NCBI GenBank assembly: GCA_023212645.1
Contig: JALBYC010000001.1
Location: 992,001-1,056,000 of the forward strand
Reading direction: 5' to 3'
Source: Farysia itapuensis
Lineage: Eukaryota > Basidiomycota > Ustilaginomycetes > Ustilaginales > Ustilaginaceae
DNA length: 64,000 bases
Below the pieces are notes generated by a model. It was not told the origin of the DNA. It saw only the letters and a program-made list of their open reading frames with translations, and ran no database searches. Both the position numbers and the translations under genes were made by a program. How positions within the stretch are numbered: position 1 is the first letter of the stretch; each line of letters begins with the position of its first letter. This document shows positions 48,856-59,600 of this stretch, in pieces.

Positions 48856-50343
48856 ATGTCGGCCACACGGCATGTTCCAGGCGCTAGCCAGGCCATCTCT
48901 TCCACGCCCAAATCGAGCAATGGCGTCTCGTCTCAAACTGTCGTCTCGATGGCGGAACAGGCACGGACAGCCGGCATTGGAGCAGAGACCATCAACGACT
49001 TCTTAGATCGACAGCCGCGTTCAGTCCTCATCCGATTGTACGAGAAACCCGCGTCCTGTCTTGCTATATTTCGTCTGCTCCCGATGATGGCTAGACAGCT
49101 GATCATGCATATGCTCTTTTTGGATGTCCCGCTTGCATGTGATGACTTCTTGGCATGGACGCGCAAGGAGGCGAGGAAAGAGTTCGATGCAGCCCTGGTC
49201 AAGCTAACGCAGCTCTCCATCGTCCAGATCAAGACGGTCAGCTCAAAGCAAAACTTGTTAATAAACGCAGTCTTCACCGAAGGCATGCGTAGAGCCTTGA
49301 CAGGTGGTGGCAATCACAGGAGTTTCGGTGTTCCTTGTGATACCGAAGATAAGAACGCTGTCGATGTGGCCTTTCTCGACCAGTATGCCAGAACCAAGTG
49401 GGAGACCATCCTACATTACATGGTAGGCAGTGATAATTTGAGCACTCCACGAGAGCCAGTGCTCTACCTGCTAAGGCGCAGCAATCTCATGCAACCTCGT
49501 GGCTCGGCTTCCAGCAGCAGTTCCCTCAATATTACGAGCAGAGGATTCCAGTTCTTGCTCGAAGACGTAAACACACAGCTTTGGGATCTGTTGCTACAAT
49601 ATCTCGATATGGCCGAGGAGCGCAACTTGGACCTTGTCGAAGTGCTGGCCTTTTTGTTCATGTTGGGCAGTTTGGAGTTGGGTCGAGACTATTCGACGGA
49701 AGAGCTTCCCGAGACACAATTGCACATGTTGGAGGATTTCCGCGACTACGGGCTTGTGTACCAGCGCAAAGCGTCGAGTCGGCGCTTCTACCCCACAAGA
49801 CTAGCAACAACCTTGACATCATCAGCTGCAGTACCTCTCTTGTCGAGCAATGGCAGCGAACAGGAGGAACGGGGCTACATTATTCTCGAGACAAATTACC
49901 GCCTGTACGCCTACACGTCGAACCAACTGCGTGTCGCTGTGCTGTCTCTCTTTGTCACAATCAAGGCGCGGTTTCCAAACCTCGTAGTAGGCGGAATCAC
50001 GCGTGAGTCTGTCAAGTCGGCGCTGGCAAACGGCATCACGGCTGAACAGATCATTACCTACCTGACCCACCACGCACACGCACAAATGCACCGCAACGAT
50101 CCACTCCTCCCCGTCACCGTTTCCGACCAGATCCGTCTTTGGGAACGCGAAAAGAACCGGGTGCAGCAGAACATGGGTTCGCTGTTCACCGACTTCACCA
50201 GTCAGCACGACTTTGAACAGGTGCGCAACTACGCCAAGGAGCTTGGTGTGCTTGTATGGCAGGACGACACAAAACGCCGCTTCTTTGTTGACGAAAGCGG
50301 CAACGAGCCGGTACGTGACTACATTCGTAGAAGAGTCAACTAG
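48856..50343 (+). CDS. tfb2: TFIIH subunit Tfb2 (p52)
   Basis: Core TFIIH subunit that holds and stimulates the XPB-type helicase in transcription and excision repair. 495 residues from the ATG at 48856; the preceding 18 codons have only a GTG. Family stretches: INDFLDRQPRSVLIRLYEKPASCLAIFRLLP near the start, LPMMARQLIMHMLFLDVP, then GFQFLLEDVNTQLWDLLLQYLD, EVLAFLFMLGSLELGRDYS, FYPTRLATTL, IILETNYRLYAYTSNQLRVAVLSLF, and LPVTVSDQIRLWEREKNR at the C-terminus. No introns. It is close to 500 residues like the yeast protein. Confidence 0.97.
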   Translation: MSATRHVPGASQAISSTPKSSNGVSSQTVVSMAEQARTAGIGAETINDFLDRQPRSVLIRLYEKPASCLAIFRLLPMMARQLIMHMLFLDVPLACDDFLAWTRKEARKEFDAALVKLTQLSIVQIKTVSSKQNLLINAVFTEGMRRALTGGGNHRSFGVPCDTEDKNAVDVAFLDQYARTKWETILHYMVGSDNLSTPREPVLYLLRRSNLMQPRGSASSSSSLNITSRGFQFLLEDVNTQLWDLLLQYLDMAEERNLDLVEVLAFLFMLGSLELGRDYSTEELPETQLHMLEDFRDYGLVYQRKASSRRFYPTRLATTLTSSAAVPLLSSNGSEQEERGYIILETNYRLYAYTSNQLRVAVLSLFVTIKARFPNLVVGGITRESVKSALANGITAEQIITYLTHHAHAQMHRNDPLLPVTVSDQIRLWEREKNRVQQNMGSLFTDFTSQHDFEQVRNYAKELGVLVWQDDTKRRFFVDESGNEPVRDYIRRRVN

Positions 50344-50475
50344 AGTGTAATGAAAGAGAAAGCATAAAAAGGGGTGTGTCTGACGTGTAGAACTGCGTGA
50401 AAAGTAACACAATGAAAACGTCGCATTGAATTCCTTGAACGCCTCCATGCCGTGTGGAGTAGGGCTTCACGTACG

Positions 50476-52569
50476 ATGGAGCTGCGGAATCGTAAACCTA
50501 CGACAAAGCAGGTAGACACGCCAGCAGAGGGCGTGCGCTCCAAAGCAGGACCGTCTCTCGTTCCCTCTGGCGATCTGCGCTCGCTGTTCACCTTCTTCTT
50601 GCTCTTTAGGCTGGTCAATGCACTTCTGACACGCACTTTCTTCCAGCCGGACGAGTACTTTCAGTCGCAAGAGATTGCGCATAGACTCGTGTATGGGTCT
50701 GGATACGTCAGTTGGGAATGGCTTGGCAAGCCTGCGTCCCAAACTATGCCCAACTTGGCTCAGATGTGGCATAGCCTCACAAACGGCCCTATTCGCTCCA
50801 TCTTGCATCCCCTGATCTTTGTACCGGGATACTGGCTCCTGCGGGCTCTGCGACTAGACAACACGCGATTGCTCATCATCTTTCCGCGGCTGCAGCAGGC
50901 ATGCTTTGCAGCTGTCGGCGATCTGTACACTTTCAGGTTGGCGCGACAGATTGGAGGTGACAGACTTGCGTGGTTCACAACGTTCGTCTCACTGTCCAAC
51001 CTCTACACGCTCTATACGGCCACACGAACGTTCAGTAACACCCTCGAGAGTGTCTTGACTTCAGTCGCGCTGTACTACTGGCCATTTGTGCCGTGTACAC
51101 CCTTGTACGATGTTAGGATCTCCGCAAGGACCGAAAAGGTAAAGCCAGCAAACAAGCTTTCGCAAAGCGACCGAGAATTCGAGGCTGGGCAGCGCAGACG
51201 CAAGATGTATGACGCTAATTTGCGTCGCTCTCTATGGCTTGGAGCTGTTGCCTGCATCTTGCGTCCAACTAACGCCATTCTGTGGATCTTTCTGGTGTCT
51301 GATCTCGCGCTCAAGTCTGTCCAGTCGCTGCGTCATGATACCCAGCGTCGTGGCGAGTCGACAACCGTCACGGCCTCACTCCAGATCATCATTGAGCTGG
51401 GCGGCTTCATACAGACCGTCGTCAAAGTTGCCCTTCTAAGTCTTGCCGGCGCTTGCATCATCGATACTGCCTTTGACTATACCTTCAACCAGCTCCCGAC
51501 CGGTCGAGCCGGCTGGCCGCTACCAGCGCTCAGCCTCATCTCGTTCTTCAATCGGAACGTCTTGGCGAATGTCAGCATCTTTTACGGTCAGAATCCGTGG
51601 CATTGGTACATCACCCAAGGCCTACCGGTGCTGTGCATCGTCTGGCTGCCCGCCACAGTGTCTGGCCTTATCACGGCACTGATGACCACGAGCCGTAGCT
51701 TTGGCGACCAGGCTTTGTCGTCGCTGGCAAGAATGTGCTGCTTCACAGTAGCTGTAATGTCGGTGCTCGGCCACAAAGAGTTTCGCTTCCTACAGCCGCT
51801 TCTAGGACCCCTCGCATTGCTGGCAGGTGATACACTCGGGCAAACGTACGCCCCCAACTTTGCTGTCTCACGACTCGGTCCGTCACTGAACGGATTGAAG
51901 ACGACATTTGCCTCTCTGCCGTTCTGGCTTCGTGGCTTTCTCCTCACTGTTCAGCCAGCTGCGGCAATCTACTTGCTGTCATTCCACGGCGTAGCGCAGG
52001 AGACGGTACCTTGGACGCTGGGTGCAATCTTTCGAGAACAACGTCTCGACCCAGCGGCACATGCTGCTTTCGGCAGAATGGAGAGTGTGGGTGTACTGAT
52101 GCCCTGTCACTCACTTCCGTGGGCATCCCACCTACACTCTTCGGACCTGGTAAGCAGGAGCTGGTTCATCGAGTGTCTCCCGCCCCCGTCCAAGGTAGAT
52201 CAGAACACATACATGGACCAGAGTGACTACTTCTACAACGACCCCATTGCGTACCTCGTCAAGCGACTGCCCTACAATGTCGATACAAGCTACCCCATCG
52301 CAACAGTAGACGACTACATGCCGGGAGTACAAGGTCGTTGGGACCAGGGCTGGCGTCACTACTGGCCGAGTCACCTGGTCCTGTTCGAGACCCTGCTGGA
52401 CACGAATACCAAGAAAGAAGGCCACACCCGTACACTCCGCAACCTGCTCACGCTCAAAGGATACAAGGAAGTAGGACGCTACTGGAACGCGATCAAGCAC
52501 GAAGACTGGCGTCGGGACGGCGATGTTGTAGTGCTAGCATACAAGGGACCGCAGACAAAACAATCTTGA
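50476..52569 (+). CDS. gpi10: GPI mannosyltransferase 3 (Gpi10/PIG-B)
   Basis: Adds the third mannose to the GPI-anchor precursor in the ER lumen; GT22 family. 697 residues from the ATG at 50476, intronless. The N-terminal lumenal motif FFQPDEYFQSQEIAH (with the Asp-Glu pair of GT-C enzymes) and GYVSWEW are present. The family signature HKEFRFLQPLL lies near residue 432, and the C-terminal part has VLMPCHSLPWASHLH, CLPPP and DQSDYFYNDPIAYLV as in PIG-B proteins. Several hydrophobic segments are visible (for example SLISFFNRNVLANVSIF). The relatives PIG-Z/Smp3 and Alg9/Alg12 lack this C-terminal block, so assignment to Gpi10 is firm. Confidence 0.94.
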   Translation: MELRNRKPTTKQVDTPAEGVRSKAGPSLVPSGDLRSLFTFFLLFRLVNALLTRTFFQPDEYFQSQEIAHRLVYGSGYVSWEWLGKPASQTMPNLAQMWHSLTNGPIRSILHPLIFVPGYWLLRALRLDNTRLLIIFPRLQQACFAAVGDLYTFRLARQIGGDRLAWFTTFVSLSNLYTLYTATRTFSNTLESVLTSVALYYWPFVPCTPLYDVRISARTEKVKPANKLSQSDREFEAGQRRRKMYDANLRRSLWLGAVACILRPTNAILWIFLVSDLALKSVQSLRHDTQRRGESTTVTASLQIIIELGGFIQTVVKVALLSLAGACIIDTAFDYTFNQLPTGRAGWPLPALSLISFFNRNVLANVSIFYGQNPWHWYITQGLPVLCIVWLPATVSGLITALMTTSRSFGDQALSSLARMCCFTVAVMSVLGHKEFRFLQPLLGPLALLAGDTLGQTYAPNFAVSRLGPSLNGLKTTFASLPFWLRGFLLTVQPAAAIYLLSFHGVAQETVPWTLGAIFREQRLDPAAHAAFGRMESVGVLMPCHSLPWASHLHSSDLVSRSWFIECLPPPSKVDQNTYMDQSDYFYNDPIAYLVKRLPYNVDTSYPIATVDDYMPGVQGRWDQGWRHYWPSHLVLFETLLDTNTKKEGHTRTLRNLLTLKGYKEVGRYWNAIKHEDWRRDGDVVVLAYKGPQTKQS

Positions 52570-52698
52570 GCAGGGGAGAGGCAATGTTGAACGTCATTTT
52601 GGACCCTGAAGAATGTGTGTAGAATTGAAGCTGAGCGCGAGTTTTTTTGGTTGGAGATGCAGGCCGCGTAATTGTCCTTCCTTACCTGACAGACACCA

Positions 52699-52725
52699 CA
52701 GCAGCAGCAGCAGCAGCAGCAGCAG
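52699..52725 (+). repeat. (CAG)9 microsatellite in the 5' leader of the WD40 gene
   Basis: Nine uninterrupted CAG triplets end two bases before the ATG at 52728. The tract is in the probable 5' untranslated region. Confidence 0.9.
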
Positions 52726-52727
52726 TC

Positions 52728-54329
52728 ATGGCAGCTTTGCCGTACGTCTCGGTACAGCCAAACTACCCCGAGGTGTTTGCAGATGTATCTTCGTCCACCA
52801 TTCAGGTCGAGAAGTCCTGGCTGTCGTACTATGCCTCCAACAGCCCGTCCGGGAGTGTGCACACGAAACTGACCCTGCTGGACTCTAAAGATGACGGCAC
52901 ACCTGCTACTCAGGGTGGCGTGTCCATCTCCGAGATCAACGTATCGGGAGGTGCAGCGAACGGTCTGACAATAAGCAGAGTCAAGGGGTCGAAGCTCGAT
53001 CTGCACGTCGCAACAGATCCGGCGCCGTCTCCAATGGACGACTCCGAGCCGGAACAGTACAGCGATGGTCTCGGCTCGCGGTCGGCTCGAAGTATTCAAT
53101 CGCGAGTTTACCTTGACCAGCCGTACGTCCACGTCCGCTTTGCTTCCAAATCACTGCAAGGCGTCCTACCCACACTGTCAACGAGCAAGATCAATGACAA
53201 TTATACCAACTGCCCAACAGTAGACGCTTTTGCCTTGTCTCCGACGTCCAATTGCCTCTTTGTCGCCGGTGGGTCCGAAGGCTCCCTGACAGTCGGCTCG
53301 CTAGATGATCACGATCCGGCGTCAGCACGAGCCCGGCTCGTGCAGGAACTCAGCCAATCGGACGCCGATGCCCTTGAAGGTCGTGAGGGTGACGAGAGAC
53401 GTATCGAAGTCGAAGCACATCTGCGTATACAACTAAACTCGTTGCAGAGGGAAACGCAAAAGAGGGTGCGACTCACGGGACACGTGGGCGACATCAGAGA
53501 CGTCAAGGTGTTTCCAAGTGGCAAGGTGGTACTGTCTGCCTCGTCCGACCTGACTACACGGATATGGGACGCAACGACGGGGGAGAACGCGAGAACGCTA
53601 CAGGGACACAAACGCGCCGTGCTCACGTCTGGCATTGTCGGACGGGGGCGAACTGTCCTCACTGGCGGCGCTGATGGAACGATGCGTCTGTGGGATGTCG
53701 CTGCACCAAAGCAAATTAAGCTGTTTGGGTCGGACCGATACAGTGCTGTGCAGTGCCTTGCGCTTGCGCCAGCACAGAGCGAGGCGGAAGAGCAAAGCAC
53801 CTTTGTCGTCGGACTCGGCTCTGGAGCCTGGCAGAAGTTTGACACGCGAACCGGCATGAGCACGAACACAACATCTGCATTCAGCTTCCCTCCTGGTCCC
53901 AAACCAGCTTCGTCAGAGCTTTGGCAGCAGTCCACGACCAAGGGCATCACGGCCATCGATACGAATGATACAACGGTTGTCACCGGTTCGATTGATGGCA
54001 TCGTCGCCGTGTGGGACACCCGAGCCATCTCATCCGAGCCACCATCTGGTGCAGATCCACCAAAGGGTCTCCTTACAAGCTGGCGACGAAACAATGCCGA
54101 AGTAACGTGCATAAAGCTGTCGCCCTACACGCACAATCAGGGACATGAAGTCCTCGTTGCCACGCAAGACGGCCTGCCGTACCGAGCATCAGTCGAAGAG
54201 TCACGCGGAACACCACGAGTCACGCAAGAATTCGGCGGCTGGGACTGCGACCCAACCTCCTTCGTTGGCACAGATTATGATGGCCGCGTTGTCATTGCAG
54301 GCGCAGAAGGTCGAGTTCGCCGCTACTGA
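52728..54329 (+). CDS. WD40 protein resembling Rpn14/PAAF1 proteasome chaperone
   Basis: A 533-residue WD40 protein from the ATG at 52728 (gtcATGgc). The first 240 residues are divergent, with an acidic segment. WD repeats are clear from about 240: LTGHVGDIRDVKVFPSGKV with SASSDLTTRIWDATTGE, LQGHKRAVLTSGIVGRGR with TGGADGTMRLWDV, and ITAIDTNDTTVVTGSIDGIVAVWDT. The arrangement, with the first strong repeat in the GHxxDI/RDVxxFPSG form and the SDLTxRIWD sequence, resembles Rpn14/PAAF1, which guides assembly of the proteasome base. Other small WD40 families cannot be ruled out. A (CAG)9 tract abuts its start. Confidence 0.75.
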   Translation: MAALPYVSVQPNYPEVFADVSSSTIQVEKSWLSYYASNSPSGSVHTKLTLLDSKDDGTPATQGGVSISEINVSGGAANGLTISRVKGSKLDLHVATDPAPSPMDDSEPEQYSDGLGSRSARSIQSRVYLDQPYVHVRFASKSLQGVLPTLSTSKINDNYTNCPTVDAFALSPTSNCLFVAGGSEGSLTVGSLDDHDPASARARLVQELSQSDADALEGREGDERRIEVEAHLRIQLNSLQRETQKRVRLTGHVGDIRDVKVFPSGKVVLSASSDLTTRIWDATTGENARTLQGHKRAVLTSGIVGRGRTVLTGGADGTMRLWDVAAPKQIKLFGSDRYSAVQCLALAPAQSEAEEQSTFVVGLGSGAWQKFDTRTGMSTNTTSAFSFPPGPKPASSELWQQSTTKGITAIDTNDTTVVTGSIDGIVAVWDTRAISSEPPSGADPPKGLLTSWRRNNAEVTCIKLSPYTHNQGHEVLVATQDGLPYRASVEESRGTPRVTQEFGGWDCDPTSFVGTDYDGRVVIAGAEGRVRRY

Positions 54330-54459
54330 CCCCCTTTCCGCAACAAAGACCAGGTCGTCGAAGCTCAAACCGAGTCAAAAGTCGATTTACTATCCCCGAT
54401 CTGCGCGATCTGCAGATCTGTGTGTGCATGTGATCTGTGTTAGGCTGTCAAATTCTATG

Positions 54460-54472
54460 ACGCGATTCGCGT
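54460..54472. promoter_or_regulatory. Inverted pair of MCB-like half-sites upstream of the securin gene
   Basis: ACGCGA-T-TCGCGT is a perfect 13-base inverted repeat 150 bases upstream of the securin ATG at 54622. ACGCG is the core of MBF-type G1/S sites in fungi. Whether it is bound is inferred only. Confidence 0.45.
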
Positions 54473-54621
54473 GAAATGAAAGGGTGAGACCGGGGGAGGG
54501 AAAAACCAACATCTCTCACTTCGTTACTCATCCCATTCTATTCCCATTCGCACGCATACATCTGCATACAAGCACAGAGCTGTGCTCTGATCGCTCTCAA
54601 CAGCAGATCAAATACCCAAAT

Positions 54622-56028
54622 ATGTTACACTCAAGAGGCTTTGAGCCCAAGGAGAATCAGGCCTATGCTGGACAGACACGAACTCCAGCTGCTTCGTCGC
54701 GGTCTGCACTATCACCTCATAGACGAAACATGACTACGGGTAGAAGGCCAGCTGGACACCTTCTGGGCCAGGACGGAGGGTCTGTAGGACCCAAGCAGCT
54801 GTTCGGTGACTCGTTGCCGAGTAAGACCCCCTCCAGACCGCTGGGCGAGAAGAATACCAACAAGACACCGGGTCCAAGCAGGCTTGGTAACAGCAATGGG
54901 TCTCCTTCCAAAGGGGCGGGCTCTAGTCCATTGAAAAGCAAGGCCTCTAGCTCGTCCAATATCCTCAAGTCGACAAATGGCAAGCAGAAGCAACAGTCTG
55001 GCGAAACACCATTCGGGAAAGCAGCCATGACACCTGCGCCGACAGAACTGGGTAAACGAACCAGGACGATGATCCGACAGAGCAGTTTTGTCACGCCAGC
55101 TGCGAATGTGGGACGCGCAGGGCAGATCAAGGCTCGCATGGGCGAGATGATGGACGCTGAGCTTGGTTTCTCGCAACCGAAAGCAAGTGCTGGTCCGGAA
55201 CAAGTTGTCGCACAGCCTGGGCCAGAGCTGACCGAGGAAGAGATGTACCCCGAAATCGAATACATGCCACCTAGCCACATGGCACATCATCCTGTGTTCG
55301 AGTTCCCAGACGAACTAGACATGCTACCAAGAGGCAAAGAGGTCGGATTCCAGCTCTCCGCTTTCTCGCCGTTCGGCATCAAGAAGGCCGGACCCGAGGA
55401 CTTGGACAGAGTAGAGCCGCAGAGGATCGAGATCAACGAAGACGAACTGGATCTTCAAAGGCGAGCGGACCACTGCGACAGTGATGATGACCCATGGCCT
55501 GACGTACCGGTGCCGAAAGCTGAGGTCAATGGGCGCACTAATCCAATTGCCGGCACTGCGAAACCTGCGGTTAGGACAGCTGTCCGTCCCTTGCTGAGCA
55601 ACGGTCGATCTGCTGCCACACCTAGTTCTCATTCGTCAACTCTTGGCCCCGTGCCGCGAAGCAAATTAGTCGCTGGGTCAAAGGCAACACCGAAGCAGGT
55701 CCCAAGTCGGCCGAGTGGGCTGCAAAGATCGATCGCAACGACGACTGTTCCCGCACGACCACGTCCAGGAGTCAAACCTGCTCCCGTCCGCGAGGCTGGC
55801 GGTGCGACAGGCACCAGAACTTTTTCAGGCCCAGCAAGAGGTCCAGCGAAGCAGCCGACTGCAAATGAAGCTCAGCCGAAGCTGAAAACCATGCTGAATC
55901 CCGCTCTTGTTGACTTTGTCAACGACGATCTCGGCAAGAAGACGGACGCAAAGATTCAGAGCCTGATTCAGGATGACGAGCTGGTCTTGTCTCTTGATCT
56001 CGGACCACCACCCGAAGAAACTGTCTAG
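54622..56028 (+). CDS. Securin homologue (Pds1/Cut2/PTTG-like)
   Basis: Probable separase inhibitor destroyed by the anaphase-promoting complex. 468 residues from the ATG at 54622; upstream codons have no ATG. A KEN box sits at residues 10-12 and an RxxL destruction-box-like motif (RSALSPHRRN) at 27-36, both N-terminal as in securins. The key match is YPEIE at 209-213 followed by FEFPDELDMLP; animal securins have the same YPEIE and a similar Phe/Leu-rich segment that contacts separase. The chain between is Ser/Gly/Lys-rich and disordered, with many basic clusters. The C-terminal half is Pro/Arg-rich. Securins are very divergent, so the assignment rests on motif order. Confidence 0.7.
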   Translation: MLHSRGFEPKENQAYAGQTRTPAASSRSALSPHRRNMTTGRRPAGHLLGQDGGSVGPKQLFGDSLPSKTPSRPLGEKNTNKTPGPSRLGNSNGSPSKGAGSSPLKSKASSSSNILKSTNGKQKQQSGETPFGKAAMTPAPTELGKRTRTMIRQSSFVTPAANVGRAGQIKARMGEMMDAELGFSQPKASAGPEQVVAQPGPELTEEEMYPEIEYMPPSHMAHHPVFEFPDELDMLPRGKEVGFQLSAFSPFGIKKAGPEDLDRVEPQRIEINEDELDLQRRADHCDSDDDPWPDVPVPKAEVNGRTNPIAGTAKPAVRTAVRPLLSNGRSAATPSSHSSTLGPVPRSKLVAGSKATPKQVPSRPSGLQRSIATTTVPARPRPGVKPAPVREAGGATGTRTFSGPARGPAKQPTANEAQPKLKTMLNPALVDFVNDDLGKKTDAKIQSLIQDDELVLSLDLGPPPEETV

Positions 56029-56635
56029 CATCTTAGCACACGATATTCTATAAGCCTCAGACGTATCTCGTCTCTTCCTTCTATCTTTCGCATATTCAGA
56101 CAATCCGATACCCGTATCCTTAGCAGATGTATGCAGAGTGTGCTGAGCGAGTCTCCGGCGGTCAAGCCGAAGCAGACGCGCCGTGAGTGTTATTTTCGAG
56201 AAGTCCGGATTTTAAACACGCGAGAACGGTGTTGTATTGGGGGGACTTGCCATTTGGTATTCACTTTTGAATAGCATTCCGACCTCGTCGGCTTGGCGGA
56301 GAAAGTGGAAAGCCTGGGCCAGCTTGGAAAGATGCACAAGCCGCTACACCACCAACTCTCCTCATCCTCTCGGACATCGTCGACTCCTTTGCTCACCAAC
56401 GTTGCTCTGATTGGGAGACTGCGCAAAGGTGCAACATCTCTCGTACTTTGCTCTGGTCAACTTGGCGCAGTTGAGCGTGCATTATTTCAGTCTCACTCGG
56501 CATCCTTACGATTCTCCATCGCCCCCGCCCTTTGCACATGGTGTACTAGATCTTTGGGTATTCTAATCGGGCAGAGGCTTTGCTCGTCCGTGTCGCGGCT
56601 TGTGCGTCTGGCTGGACTGCCATTTGTTCCTCACC
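56029..56635. other. Intergenic region and leader of YAK1
   Basis: About 600 bases. A 126-codon frame (56293-56673) overlaps the YAK1 start but has no family signature. The last 200 bases are pyrimidine-rich and likely 5' untranslated. No RNA gene is seen. Confidence 0.5.
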
Positions 56636-59600
56636 ATGTCGAGACCTTCCACTGGAGCATACTATGGCGATGAGTTGGACGCCCTTCCCCTCCATACCGA
56701 CTCACACGTTGGTATCAACATGGCTGCCATGAACTCAGCCAGCGGAGCGCAGCATAATGCTGGTCATCCTGGTGCCTATCCACCTAGCCCTAACTCGGTC
56801 CGCACCGCGGCATCCTCGTCTCATGGTCATGGATCAGCCTCTTCACATTACCAGCAACAGGCGTCTACAGCAGGTCTACCTTCTTTAGGCTCTTCCAACC
56901 AACGCAACTATGGCTATGATGCTACCTCACCTCGACTCGTCAACTCTCATGGGCAGCCGCTGCCATACCAGCAGAGCTCTAATGATCCAAACTATGGGCG
57001 CTACAATCTGGACCCATCACAACAGCCAAGCAGCTCAGCTTATCGCGCAGACACGTTGAGTCGATCTCTCTCCATGGGTCATGGTGCTCAGACTACTCAA
57101 TCTCGCTCCAACAGCCATTCGACAAACGCTCCCGCCATGTTTCTCTCGCCGCAAAACCAGGAATCGTCCCCCACCAATTTCCCAGGATCGTCCTACTTGT
57201 CGCCAACGTCCCCCGGCGGGATGCGACACAGCAGCTTCATCACACATAGCAACACCTCTACGTCCCCACGCACATCCTACGGCGGACTGCCCTCACTCTC
57301 GGGGTCTCCTCACCCGGGAAGTCTACTGCCCGGATCGCAGATTCTCTCCAGCACGTACAACAACAGCGGCAGCCGTCGCTCGTCAAACGCAATGGACATG
57401 TCGAGTTCCGCATACCAGCCCGTTCGCTCTCCCAACTCTGCACAGGAAGCCTTGATGGCCAACACGTACAGTCCTAACCACGCGCAGTCACACCGATACA
57501 GCAACGCCGGACTTCCGCAAGGCCGGCTCAGTGGCGCAGAACTGGGCGGAGGAAGCCTTATGGACCTAAGCATGTCCAGCGATGCCAGATCGCCCAATCA
57601 GATGGGACTTAAGCAGCGAACATCGGGTCAGAACCTCACACGGCAGTATGACGCGCAGAGCGGGCTGGGTGACCTGGGCGACACCCTTCCCTACGCTTAT
57701 CAGACGGGTCATGCACAACAAGGAAGCAGTTCTGGCTCTGCACAAGCCGCTCATTACATGGACACTGGCAACCGCAATTCGCACTTTCTACCTTCTCGCA
57801 ATGCGGGAGATGCGGGTGGACTCTGGGCGTCCCCTAGTGGCGCACAACGCAACAGCATGATCTTTGACCCCTCTCGACCCAACGTGAGCAACGACAAGTC
57901 AGGCTCGAGCACCGCTCGCAACTCTGCCATCTACAGCGATGGCACGTCCTTTGGCCAGCACGGCCTTGGTATTGGCTCATCTGGCTCTATGACGACCGCA
58001 TCTGACAATTCGCGCACCACCTCGTCCAAACGTGACTCGGTGGCACATCGCTCTTCCAGGCGACTTGACGGGTTTCGACGCGTTCGTGACTTTGACGATT
58101 TGCGGCCAGTGATCGACAAGACAACTGCGGCCGCCTCTGGAGCTGCTGCCATTTCGGACGGAAAAGCGGCCACTGCCGCAGCCATCACCACCTCCAGAAG
58201 AGCCGACCCGGCGGGAGGATTTGTTAGTCCGCTCAAAGCTCTGACTGCTTACCTGCATCACACCTACCACTTGGTCAATCCTGCCTTCTTCTACGAACTC
58301 AGCTTCAACCCGAGACGGGTTCTGACGAAGCCTAGTAAGCCGGTTCAAAACGAGGGCAGAGACAACGAAGAGAGCGACTATATCCTCTATGTCAACGACT
58401 GGCTTGGTACCGAAGAGGGACACAAGTACCTCATTCTAGACGTGCTTGGGCAAGGTACCTTTGGTCAGGTGGTCAAGTGTCAAGACATGACCACACACGA
58501 GATCGTGGCTGTCAAAGTCATTAAGAACAAACCGGCTTACTTTGACCAGAGTATGATGGAAGTCACGGTGCTCGAGATGCTCAATGGCAATTGGGACCCC
58601 AACGACGAACATCACATCCTGCGACTGAAAGACACTTTCATCCATGCCAAGCATCTATGTCTCGTTCTGGAACTTCTGTCGTCCAATCTGTACGAGCTGA
58701 TCAAGCAGAACTCTTTCCAGGGACTGAGCACGAGTCTGGTCAGGGTGTTTACCGCCCAGCTGCTCGACGCACTGACCATACTGAACGAAGCTCGTCTCAT
58801 TCACTGTGATCTCAAGCCAGAAAACATCCTTCTCAAAACCTTGCAAACGCCATCCATCAAGTTGGTCGACTTTGGTTCGGCCTGTCACGAGAAGGGTACG
58901 GTATATACGTACATTCAATCGCGGTTCTATCGCTCGCCCGAGGTGCTCTTGGGCCTGCCTTACAATTCGGCCATCGATCTGTGGTCGTTGGGCTGTATCG
59001 CAGTCGAACTCTTCCTCGGTCTTCCGCTGTTCCCGGGAACGAGTGAGTACAATCAGATCTGTCGAATCGTAGAGATGCTCGGTCTGCCGCCTCAGTGGAT
59101 GCTCGACAATGGCAAGCAGACTAAGGAATTCTTTTCCGTCTATCAAGACGAATTTGGCCGTAAAAGCTACCGCCTCAAGTCGATTGACCAGTACTCCAAG
59201 GAGCATAATGTTCAGGAACAGCCTTCGAAAAAGTACTTTAAAGCGACAACGTTGCCGGATATTGTCAAGACCTATCCCATGTCGCGCAAGAGCGGCAAGT
59301 CGGCCGATTTGCAAAAGGAGATGGCCAATCGTAGCAGCTTTATCGATTTTGTCACTGGACTGCTCAACATGAATCCACATGAGAGATGGACTCCACAGCA
59401 GGCCAAGCTGCACCCGTTCATCACGGGCGAGAAGTTCACCAAGCCTTTCCGTCCGCCACCCACGGCTGTGGGTGCGGTCTCGCAGCCTTCCCGATCAAAG
59501 TCATCCGATGCGTCCAAGCATCCCTACGGCGGTCTTCTGCAGCAATCTGGCTCGTCTCGGTCCTCTAACAAAACGTTCCAAGATGCAGCGAGTTACAACC

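Noticed and set aside
56293..56673. 126-codon frame overlapping the YAK1 start
   Set aside because: Runs through the pyrimidine-rich leader, has no motif, and overlaps the true kinase ATG in another frame.
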